DNA from: Bacteroidales bacterium
GTDB lineage: Bacteria; Bacteroidota; Bacteroidia; Bacteroidales; VadinHA17
Assembly: GCA_016715075.1 (NCBI GenBank)
Contig: JADKBK010000042.1
Span: forward strand, 124,001 to 188,000
Length of the DNA: 64,000 bases
Direction of reading: 5' to 3'
The notes under the pieces were generated by a model. The model did not search any database and was not told the DNA's origin. It saw only the letters and a list, made by a program, of their open reading frames with translations. The position numbers and the translations under genes were made by a program. Positions 28,562 to 36,262 of this stretch are shown here, one piece after another. Position 1 is the first letter of the stretch; each line of letters begins with the position of its first letter.

Positions 28562-31123
28562 CTATTCTTCAAGCAAATTTACAACTTTTATACCGCCTGA
28601 TTTCCTGAAATATCTCAGCGTCTTAATTTCATATGGTCCGAAATCTCCTGTCCAGCCCTTATTCACAAATGGCAGACTTATAGATGTAAAGACAGGTTTA
28701 CCAAAGGTTTCCACGCATCTGAATATTAAGTCCTCTCCATTTTCCGCCTGTTTGACGCAAGTGATAATAACATTCAGGGAGTTGACTGAAAGGAAGGAAC
28801 CTGATTTAGGCATCCCGCCTTTGTGAATTCCCTGATAAATCACAAGAGATGGTGAGATAAACTCTTCTGACAGTCTTGGCACATTGATCTCATGCCATGT
28901 TCCTGCATGAGGTGCCAGCAACAACCTGAAGGTCTGAATACCCTGATCCATCCAGATATGTTCGCTTTCGGGATCCAGAACTTTTGGAACATGATGTGCA
29001 AATGGGGAGGATCTGACTATCGAAATCCTCATGTCGTTACCGTTCACGCTGTATCCATATTTAGCATCATTCAGAACCGTCAGTCCATAAACTCCGGAGC
29101 CTCTCGTTCCGGTAAGGTCAATCCATCGTTGTCCAGGGTCCTCATTCCCGTTTGTTTCACGGATAATATTGCCATAAGGAGATTCATAAGTGGCTGTTGG
29201 TGCTTCAACGTCAACGGGGAAAGAGAATTTGATCATCTTCAGCTTTTCATGCCAGTCGAGTGTCACTCTGGCCTCAAGGAGTCTGGAGCCCGAACTGAGT
29301 ATCCAGTCTATGCCAAGTTCAGAATCCCCGTATGCTGAGATAACGCGAATAACCGCACGAAGAGGGCCTTTCTCAATAATTTTTATTTTTGCTTTTGAAA
29401 AAGAACCTATCTCGTCAGCGAATGTTTTCACATCATGGCTCCATGTATCGCTTTTGTCATCAATTACCACTGCCCTGCAACCTGTTGTACCTCCGACAAA
29501 CACTTCCTTACCTGCCTCTTTGTCAAAGATTCCGATATTACCGTCATTAGAGAACGTGACTCTGAGAAAATCATTTTCCAGAGTGTTTTTTTCAGCCCTG
29601 ACTGCATTTTTGAGCTGAAGCGGATCTCCTTTCCTTATCCTGATCTGTCTGTAACCAAAAGGCGGGATTGTGGTAGCAAAGACCACTCTTTTGCGATTGG
29701 TTTCGGTTGATCCAGGATTCCACTGGTGGGGTAATGAATTGCCATTTTCATCTTCAACGCGTGTTGTGTCCTGCATCCCGTTGAGATCATACTCCAGTTG
29801 TGAATTTACCTCCCAGGCATGCGGGTTAAATACCAGCAGGTACTGTGAGGCAGGATCCTCTGAGGCAACCTGCCATTCAAGCTTCTGGAGCGACATATAG
29901 GCTATAGTATGCGCAATGTCAAGCGCATGTCCGTAACCCTCCTTAGCAGACTGAGAATGTTCCGGCAATGATGTTCCGGCAAGACTGTCATGGAACTGAA
30001 GGAATAGAACCTTCTTCCATGCGGCAGTCAGTTCTGCCATGGGGTATGAAGAACCTAAAGCGGCAAATGCAACTGAAGCTAGTTTCTCGGCAGTTACAAG
30101 TGCTGCCTCTGATTGCCGGTTACCCTTCTTGATCTCAGATTCGGCTGTATAGCATCCAACTGCGTGATGTTGCAGATCATCGGCAACTACAGGATAATTC
30201 AAGCTTCCTTTAGTCCTGATTTCCCTGAAATACCGATCGGTAGTTGAGAAAAATACTTCCGGGGCTTTCCTGTCTGCCCTGAGTTCCTCAATTGACTGTA
30301 TATTTTCTTTTGTTGCCCCGCCACCATGGTCTCCTGCACCATAATATGCCATAAAACTTTGCATTGGCTGATCACGGTTCTGTGTCAATATCTGTTCAAC
30401 TCTGTTTTTGACTGATCTGCTGTCATTATAGCTTATCTGAATGCGGTATGTCAGAATGCGGGTACCGTCAGCTCCTTCCCACCAGAAAAGATCAGCAGGG
30501 ATAGTTTTTTCTTTAGGGGCAGGACGCATGAAAATATAGTTCTCCATTCCCTGAAGTTTCAGAATCTGGGGTACTGTATTGGCATGGCCAAATGAATCGG
30601 GGCAATAAGCGACAGTTGCCCTATGTCCGGTAAGACGTTCGAGTGTAAGCTGCCCGTATAGGCCCTGCCTTACCATGGCCTCACCTGATGGGATGTTCAT
30701 ATCAGGTTCAATCCACCATCCCCCGGTAATATTCCAGCGGCCTTCATCTATTCTTTTACGGATCTCTTCAAGCATTGAAGGATCATTTTGTGCTACCCAT
30801 TCATAAAACTGAGCGGAACTGGATGTGAAGCAGAAGTCAGGGTTCTCATTCATCCTGTCAAGAGCCGACCTGAAGGTACTGTGAACAACTGATACTCCTT
30901 CTGACCAGGGCCATAGCCATACCGGATCAATATGAGCCTGTCCTATCATGTGAAACCTGAACTTCCCTGCATCGGCTGGCCATGCTGCAGTCTGTTGAGC
31001 ATCAGTGGCCAGGAAACCATGAGCAGGTGCAAGAGCAATTCCGGCAACCACAGCAGAACTGTGGTTTATGAAAGTCCTGCGTGAGATACTGTTTCCTTTT
31101 TCTGACCTTTTTTCTTTCTTCAT
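28562..31123 (-). CDS. GH38 alpha-mannosidase, Tat-exported
   Basis: 853 residues. A Tat signal (SRRTFINHSSAVVAGIALA, residues 14-32) precedes the catalytic domain. FHMIGQAHIDPVWLWPW gives the first two zinc ligands (His64, Asp66). AYCPDSFGHANTVPQIL supplies the nucleophile/zinc ligand Asp176. YGAGDHGGGATKENI holds the later His. A three-helix and beta-sandwich C-terminal half follows, as in GH38. Family members remove alpha-mannose from N-glycans or mannans by a retaining zinc-dependent mechanism. It lies 41 bp behind the SIS isomerase and ahead of the MFS gene, suggesting mannose-containing substrates feed this operon. Confidence 0.93.
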   Translation of the reverse strand: MKKEKRSEKGNSISRRTFINHSSAVVAGIALAPAHGFLATDAQQTAAWPADAGKFRFHMIGQAHIDPVWLWPWSEGVSVVHSTFRSALDRMNENPDFCFTSSSAQFYEWVAQNDPSMLEEIRKRIDEGRWNITGGWWIEPDMNIPSGEAMVRQGLYGQLTLERLTGHRATVAYCPDSFGHANTVPQILKLQGMENYIFMRPAPKEKTIPADLFWWEGADGTRILTYRIQISYNDSRSVKNRVEQILTQNRDQPMQSFMAYYGAGDHGGGATKENIQSIEELRADRKAPEVFFSTTDRYFREIRTKGSLNYPVVADDLQHHAVGCYTAESEIKKGNRQSEAALVTAEKLASVAFAALGSSYPMAELTAAWKKVLFLQFHDSLAGTSLPEHSQSAKEGYGHALDIAHTIAYMSLQKLEWQVASEDPASQYLLVFNPHAWEVNSQLEYDLNGMQDTTRVEDENGNSLPHQWNPGSTETNRKRVVFATTIPPFGYRQIRIRKGDPLQLKNAVRAEKNTLENDFLRVTFSNDGNIGIFDKEAGKEVFVGGTTGCRAVVIDDKSDTWSHDVKTFADEIGSFSKAKIKIIEKGPLRAVIRVISAYGDSELGIDWILSSGSRLLEARVTLDWHEKLKMIKFSFPVDVEAPTATYESPYGNIIRETNGNEDPGQRWIDLTGTRGSGVYGLTVLNDAKYGYSVNGNDMRISIVRSSPFAHHVPKVLDPESEHIWMDQGIQTFRLLLAPHAGTWHEINVPRLSEEFISPSLVIYQGIHKGGMPKSGSFLSVNSLNVIITCVKQAENGEDLIFRCVETFGKPVFTSISLPFVNKGWTGDFGPYEIKTLRYFRKSGGIKVVNLLEE

Positions 31124-31164
31124 AATTCTGTTATTTATAAGGTCGGGTAATTAACTGAATATTA

Positions 31165-31812
31165 TTACTCCTGTTTTTCAAAAAAGTATTTTTCCACCAT
31201 AAGGCATAAAGTATGATATACAGGAAGATGCAATTCCTGAACAAACGCTGTACGTTTTTCCGGCACATTAATCAGGATATCGCAGAAGGATTTTAATTTT
31301 CCGCCTGTCTCACCTGTCATACCAATAATGGTGAGGCCTTTTGCCCTTGCCGTGATAGCCGCATCAAGAACATTCTGTGCATTACCTGAGGTACTGATAC
31401 CTATCAGGACGTCGCCCGGGTTTCCGAAACCAATCACCTGCTGTGCATATATAAGGCTTGCATCAATATCATTTGCTACAGCTGTTACGAGTCCTGTATG
31501 GGCAGAGAGAGATATTGCCGGCAGCCCCGTCTGAAGTCTGTCTGCAAGATACAACCCTCTCTTACCTGATACTGATAATAGTTTTCCCCTCATGGAATCG
31601 TCAATAGGTCGATTATTCTCAAAACCCTTAAGCAATTCTCCGGCAATATGATCGGAATCACTGCTGCTTCCTCCATTGCCGCAAATAAGAACCTTATTAC
31701 CAAGCTGATAACACCTGATAAGTCGTTCCGCAGCTTCATTTATTTTGTCACCGGTATCCTTAAGCTTTGGATATCTCGTGATTAATTCCTCAAGTATTTC
31801 TTTATGTTCCAC
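31165..31812 (-). CDS. GmhA-like SIS phosphosugar isomerase
   Basis: 215 residues, one SIS domain. LICGNGGSSSDSDHIAGELLKGF (about 42-64) is the phosphate-binding signature of sedoheptulose-7-phosphate isomerase GmhA and of the DiaA family, GISTSGNAQNV gives the second Ser/Thr cluster, and FVQELHLPVYH supplies Glu and His near the expected active-site positions. GmhA normally is about 190 residues; a short insertion (SVSGKRGLYLADRLQ) is present here. The reaction would be an aldose-ketose phosphate isomerisation. Placement between ROK kinase and GH38 suggests a catabolic or dedicated sugar rather than LPS core heptose. Confidence 0.85.
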   Translation of the reverse strand: MEHKEILEELITRYPKLKDTGDKINEAAERLIRCYQLGNKVLICGNGGSSSDSDHIAGELLKGFENNRPIDDSMRGKLLSVSGKRGLYLADRLQTGLPAISLSAHTGLVTAVANDIDASLIYAQQVIGFGNPGDVLIGISTSGNAQNVLDAAITARAKGLTIIGMTGETGGKLKSFCDILINVPEKRTAFVQELHLPVYHTLCLMVEKYFFEKQE

Positions 31813-31823
31813 TGCAGTCTGAT

Positions 31824-32816
31824 TTAAAATTTATCCTCATAAATTGCTACGCATAATGCTGCATAGTCACCTATTGAATCTCCAAGTCCTGAGGGTACTA
31901 TTCTGCAAACTTCCAGGGCAGCGGGTATTGCCTCCCTGCGTAAAACAGGTTCAATAAGAGATTTAAAAAGCTTTTCATTGCGGGCATAAATACTCCCAAT
32001 AACAATACATTCAGGATTAAGTATATCAATTATTATTGACAGACCCTGACCAAGATACTCAGCAGCGGTCTTAATTATCTCATAAGCAACAGGGTCACCT
32101 GACACAGCTGCCCGGGCTACCAATTTTGTATCAATCAGATCTATTTTATCCATGGCAGGACAAAAGCATACTGTTTGATTATTTTTAAGTTTTTCAGCAA
32201 CAACGGTTTTTGCCAGCTGGGCTATTCCGCCTCCGCTGCAGTATCCTTCAAAGGAACCAGCTTTGCCAAAGCCGACAGGACCATCCTTCGCAAGTCTGAT
32301 ATGTCCCACTTCTCCTCCCAGATCATTTGTACCGCTATATAGCCTGCCATTCAGAATAAGACCTCCTCCCATTCCTGTTCCAAAAGTAAGAAATACCATG
32401 TTTGATGTCCCTTTCCCCGCCCCCATCAGCCACTCAGCCAGGGCACAGGCATTGGCATCATTCTGCAGGGCTGTTTCAACTCCAAACTCCTCAGTAAAAA
32501 TAGCTGTAATAGGTACAGCATCCCAACCCGGAAGATTGGGTGGCGAATATATCATTCCTTTCTTTGAATCAAGAGGACCTCCGCAGCTGATGCCAATCCG
32601 TTTAAGATTATAATCCGAAAACTCACTCAGAAGTGATCGGATAATGCTTTTGAATTCTGCCAGTATTTCAACGTATCCCCTGTCCCTGGTCCTGGTTTCA
32701 AATCCTGCTTTTTTTCTGATTGCAAATGTATTGTCTCCGATAACTACACTGCATTTTGTGCCGCCAATATCCAAACCGATATATATATCTTTTGATCTAT
32801 TTTCTGTTGACGTCAT
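31824..32816 (-). CDS. ROK family sugar kinase lacking the zinc cysteine motif
   Basis: 330 residues with the ROK/actin-like ATPase core: phosphate-1 motif GLDIGGTKCSVVIG (about 14-27), ISCGGPLDSKKG, catalytic Asp120 in LQNDANACALAEW, and TFGTGMGGGLI as phosphate-2 motif. ROK kinases usually have GH...CxCGxxGCxE as a zinc site; here His172 is present but the following stretch (GPVGFGKAGSFEGYCSGGG) has only one Cys, so the canonical zinc site is missing. It is probably a kinase for glucose, mannose, ManNAc or a similar hexose. It is the first gene of the minus-strand array, 11 bp before the SIS gene. Confidence 0.87.
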   Translation of the reverse strand: MTSTENRSKDIYIGLDIGGTKCSVVIGDNTFAIRKKAGFETRTRDRGYVEILAEFKSIIRSLLSEFSDYNLKRIGISCGGPLDSKKGMIYSPPNLPGWDAVPITAIFTEEFGVETALQNDANACALAEWLMGAGKGTSNMVFLTFGTGMGGGLILNGRLYSGTNDLGGEVGHIRLAKDGPVGFGKAGSFEGYCSGGGIAQLAKTVVAEKLKNNQTVCFCPAMDKIDLIDTKLVARAAVSGDPVAYEIIKTAAEYLGQGLSIIIDILNPECIVIGSIYARNEKLFKSLIEPVLRREAIPAALEVCRIVPSGLGDSIGDYAALCVAIYEDKF

Positions 32817-32913
32817 AATTTTCCTGAAATTGGTAAATAAGGTACTAAATAACTATAAATTGTACAATGAAAGTAAGTAATTTTAACCAAAACTTTATGT
32901 AAAATTATCTTGA

Positions 32914-33113
32914 TTAAATTACTTCCATCCGGAATACACTAATCTAATCGATGGAAAACGGATCCATGATCATGCCCGGTTATGTCTTTCAAATCCCGAT
33001 GTATTGAAGGTCATTTCAGAAAGGATAAAAAAACGATACGTGAAAACCCAGACTACCTGATATATGATGTCTTCCAGAACGACTGGTACAATGCATGTCA
33101 GTGCGAAAATGGT
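32914..33113 (+). pseudogene. Remnant of a DUF4838-type gene
   Basis: About 66 codons of a decayed coding sequence fill the gap between the ROK and GH31 genes. In one frame it reads YFHPEYTNLIDGKRIHDHAR then LCLSNPDVLKVISERIKK. At a run of seven A (33027-33033) the frame shifts and continues TIRENPDYLIYDVFQNDWYN then ACQCENG. The CLxNPDV ... QNDW..ACQC pattern is characteristic of DUF4838 proteins. There is an in-frame stop upstream, and homology ends where the GH31 stop begins. I assign it as a truncated fragment, not a gene. Confidence 0.6.
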
Positions 33114-34922
33114 TTAATTAAAAGATTCAGTAACAGGTAAAGGTCTTTTGTAAATAATATACTTACCGGATTCATACTTTTCAGTTTTGATGACAAGCTT
33201 ATTTCGTCTCTTGTCATAATGAATTACAGAAGAATCAGCAAGTTCCTGGCCATCAAGTTCAATCCTTCGGGGTGCATTTTCCAGTTTGATATTCAGGATA
33301 TGTGGTTTATGAATACCTTCAAGTGAAATTTTTATCATGCTATCAGAATCATCTGTGACTATGTTTGTACTTCCGCATTTATCAGGGTGATGGACAGTAA
33401 ATTCGCTGATCCTTTCAGGAAAGATGAGAAGTGTCAGGTAACCCTCTGAATCTTTATTTCCGATCCCTGTGTAGTCACGTTTAATATCCATTGGGATGAT
33501 TGCACCTTCCCTGATATATACCGGGTATTCATCCAATGGAAAGTCAGCTTCAAAGGTAGCCGGACCTTCAATAATATCGTTATCATCAAAAAAATACCTC
33601 CATTTTCCGGCAGGAAGGGTAATCCTGTTCGCAAGGGTATCGCTATAAATAGGAGCAATGAGCAGATTATCTCCGAACAGATAATGAAATTTACCTTTAA
33701 CAGGTTTCTGTAATGTCTCACCTCCATTATGAGCTGTGACTACATATGAATACATATATGGTATCAGTTCTGTATGCAGCCAGGAAAATTTCCTTATGAT
33801 GTCAAGTTCCTGCTGTGAACGTTTCCATAATGCCCTCTCTCCATGGCCTCCATTGAGAAAAAGTCCGCAGAAGGTCGAAAATTGAGTCCACCTGATATAT
33901 AGTCGCGGGGGTATTTCTCTGCCGGAGAATCCTGCAATATCAGAGCCGATAATATTGTATCCCAGTCCTGCTGCTTTCATAATGCTTTCCATAGCCAGCT
34001 CAATTCCATCCTTACCATCTCCTTTATAGGCTAGATCGGCTTCATGAGAATCTTTAACAGATGATTTCCATGTATGCTTCTGATCACCGACCCATGTAAC
34101 AGGAGCTGCATCTATTGGAGCAAATCCTTCGGGATGGTACCATCTGTCGATGGAACGTGAAAGGGTTACAAATTCCGGATTTTCTTCCAATCCGTGCAAA
34201 TATTCATCCCTGTAATAATGATCCATATATTTTCGCGTAGTCATAATCCCCTTGTTTGTCGGCTTAAAGAAGAGAGGTACCGGTCCGGCCAGAGTGTAGA
34301 AAAGTGTAGCTGTACCATCAAGTTTCCATCCGTCAATTCCAAAGTCAAAAACCTTTTGTTGCAGACTATGCCACCAGGCTGTGGCCTCGGGATTTGTATA
34401 ATCAATAAAGCCCCCCTTCCCTTTCCACCATTTTATCTGATCACCGTTTCCTGCAATATAACCTTTCGCGGCTGCCTCATTAAACCACCCTTCTGAATTT
34501 TTGATACTGGTGTCATCACTTTTACTGTTTACCATCGAAGTCATCCACAATACAACCCGATAGCCATTTACCTGCAGTTCTGAAAACCATTTTTCCGGAT
34601 CAGGATAGCGCGCAGAATCAATAATAAAATCATTGTATCTGAGGCTCCATGGACTGTCAAGGAGTATAGTCCTGACAGGGATATCATATGCAGCATATCC
34701 GGCCAGCAGCGAATCGACCCTGGCGGAGTTGTTGGAATCGTCTTCCCAAAGCCAGCACTCAAGAGCCCATGGAGGTGTCTGGGGCGGATTGCCATGCCGT
34801 TGATTACTGAATGGCCTTCCCCTGAATGGCAATTCAAATCCGAAATAATATATAAGCAGCAAAATGAATATTGAGAAAATTACAAATTTGAGGAGTTTTC
34901 CATTCTTTTTCTGTTTATGCAT
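33114..34922 (-). CDS. GH31 family glycosidase, membrane-anchored
   Basis: 602 residues. A positively charged start and one hydrophobic segment (LLKFVIFSIFILLLIYYFGF, about 10-29) give a signal anchor. The barrel carries FGIDGWKLDGT (nucleophile Asp), the WVGDQKHTW acid/base region, GSDIAGFSG and RWTQFSTFCGLFLNGGHG. A C-terminal beta domain contains DEYPVYIREGAIIPM, typical of GH31. The usual N-terminal galactose-mutarotase-like domain is largely missing, so it belongs to the shorter GH31 subgroups. These enzymes cleave alpha-glucosides, alpha-xylosides, alpha-galactosides or sulfoquinovosides; which one is not clear. It is divergent from the PKD/SusC locus. Confidence 0.9.
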   Translation of the reverse strand: MHKQKKNGKLLKFVIFSIFILLLIYYFGFELPFRGRPFSNQRHGNPPQTPPWALECWLWEDDSNNSARVDSLLAGYAAYDIPVRTILLDSPWSLRYNDFIIDSARYPDPEKWFSELQVNGYRVVLWMTSMVNSKSDDTSIKNSEGWFNEAAAKGYIAGNGDQIKWWKGKGGFIDYTNPEATAWWHSLQQKVFDFGIDGWKLDGTATLFYTLAGPVPLFFKPTNKGIMTTRKYMDHYYRDEYLHGLEENPEFVTLSRSIDRWYHPEGFAPIDAAPVTWVGDQKHTWKSSVKDSHEADLAYKGDGKDGIELAMESIMKAAGLGYNIIGSDIAGFSGREIPPRLYIRWTQFSTFCGLFLNGGHGERALWKRSQQELDIIRKFSWLHTELIPYMYSYVVTAHNGGETLQKPVKGKFHYLFGDNLLIAPIYSDTLANRITLPAGKWRYFFDDNDIIEGPATFEADFPLDEYPVYIREGAIIPMDIKRDYTGIGNKDSEGYLTLLIFPERISEFTVHHPDKCGSTNIVTDDSDSMIKISLEGIHKPHILNIKLENAPRRIELDGQELADSSVIHYDKRRNKLVIKTEKYESGKYIIYKRPLPVTESFN

Positions 34923-35016
34923 AGAAATCTGTTTTTTTTATCAGGCAATATTAACCATCTGATTTAAAAAATATATTTCTGGGCTAATCCTGATCAGTTT
35001 TTGCCTGTTTAAAAGT

Positions 35017-35042
35017 GCTCCTATTTTCATGAAAATCGGAGC
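35017..35042. promoter_or_regulatory. 26-bp near-perfect palindrome in divergent intergenic region
   Basis: GCTCC (35017-35021) and GGAGC (35038-35042) flank a perfect ATTTTCATGAAAAT core, with a single mismatched pair between. It sits midway in the 361-bp gap between the divergent GH31 and PKD/SusC genes and could be an operator for a dimeric regulator. Apart from this and the promoter-like TATATTTG at 35105-35112, 34923-35283 is AT-rich with no gene. Confidence 0.45.
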
Positions 35043-35104
35043 ATAATGTTAAAATTCAATGCAACAAATCGAAAATTAACTATAAATCGTGGATTTTCTA
35101 TTTG

Positions 35105-35112
35105 TATATTTG
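35105..35112 (+). promoter_or_regulatory. Candidate -7 promoter element for the PKD-SusC-SusD operon
   Basis: TATATTTG matches the Bacteroidota -7 consensus TAnnTTTG on the plus strand about 170 bp before the PKD lipoprotein gene. No clear -33 TTTG is seen at the usual distance, so this is only a candidate. Confidence 0.3.
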
Positions 35113-35283
35113 ATAATATAATCTTGTTTTCAGGGCAAGCCGGTCAGAGATAAATCAAGTTGGACAGACTATTTTCAGGAGATCCTATAGATCCGATAAG
35201 TTCTTTTTAATTCAGTTCACATTTGAATCTTAAATAAACTGTTAAAAACTCTATTTACCCAATTATTAATCCTACCTGGAATT

Positions 35284-36228
35284 ATGAAAAAGCTAGTAAC
35301 CGTTTTTAGTATTTTCATTGCTGTTGGAACGATTGTGTTTCAATCATGCAAGGAAGAGACAAGCGATCCTCCGAAGGCATCGATTTTCTACAGTGTCGTT
35401 GACAAGCAGGTTGCATTTACTGCACTGACAAAACGTGTGATTTCGTGGAAATGGGAATTTGGTGACGGTCTGACAAGCACCGAGCAGAATCCTGTACATG
35501 TTTACGAAGGCGGCGGATATTATACTGTAACACTTTCAGGAACCGATGAAAATGGCACAATTGTCACTTCTGAGGTTACGATCGCTGTTTCAGTGACCCC
35601 TTACGTTCTGCTAACCGGGGGGCCAAATGCAGCGAACGGCAAAACATGGAAGCTTACTGCAAATCATTCGTCAAAAGACAAACTTTCACTGGCGGATGCC
35701 GCATTCTCTCTGGCAGATCCTGATATCCCTTCATTGCCACAAGGTGTATTCGGTCTGTTTCTTGGAATTGGAGAGGTCTATGATGATGAATATACCTTTT
35801 ATTATAATGGTGATTATTCTTCCGATACAAAGGCTGATCATGGAGCTTTTGCCGGACTGGTAAACCAAATGTTAACAAACGGGGGAGCAGGTGTTATAAG
35901 TACCGGTACTGATGGTGCAGCTGCTGAATTTGGTATGTGTACAGCTGCCTATACACCTGAGACAAACGCTACTTTCACATATGTTGAGAAGGAAAATTTC
36001 ACGATTGCCTCTGTCTGGGGCGCTGAAGGTACTGTAACCTATCAGAATGTCAGCACACTCGACTTTTCGGGTACAGAATTCGTAGGTTTCATGGATTATC
36101 AGAGAAAGGTGATACTCCAGGATATAACAGATAATACAATGAGACTTGTTATGTTCATGACCGGCTCACCTGATTATTATCCACTGAACACTCATGCGCT
36201 GATTCTATCCTTTGAAGTAGTAAACTAG
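35284..36228 (+). CDS. PKD-domain surface lipoprotein (first gene of Sus-like locus)
   Basis: 314 residues with a lipobox near Cys22 (IVFQSCKEE). Residues about 30-105 form a PKD domain with the hallmark WKWEFGDGLTSTEQNPVHVYEGGGYYTVTL. The remaining about 200 residues start with NGKTWKLTANHSSKDKL and are beta-rich; similar lipoproteins sit beside SusC/SusD and bind glycans at the cell surface. Family knowledge and position suggest a SusE/F-like auxiliary binding protein, though the usual order places those after SusD. The gene is 34 bp before susC. Confidence 0.82.
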   Translation: MKKLVTVFSIFIAVGTIVFQSCKEETSDPPKASIFYSVVDKQVAFTALTKRVISWKWEFGDGLTSTEQNPVHVYEGGGYYTVTLSGTDENGTIVTSEVTIAVSVTPYVLLTGGPNAANGKTWKLTANHSSKDKLSLADAAFSLADPDIPSLPQGVFGLFLGIGEVYDDEYTFYYNGDYSSDTKADHGAFAGLVNQMLTNGGAGVISTGTDGAAAEFGMCTAAYTPETNATFTYVEKENFTIASVWGAEGTVTYQNVSTLDFSGTEFVGFMDYQRKVILQDITDNTMRLVMFMTGSPDYYPLNTHALILSFEVVN

Positions 36229-36262
36229 GTTTTTAACAGTCATCACTCAGACAAAAGAAACT

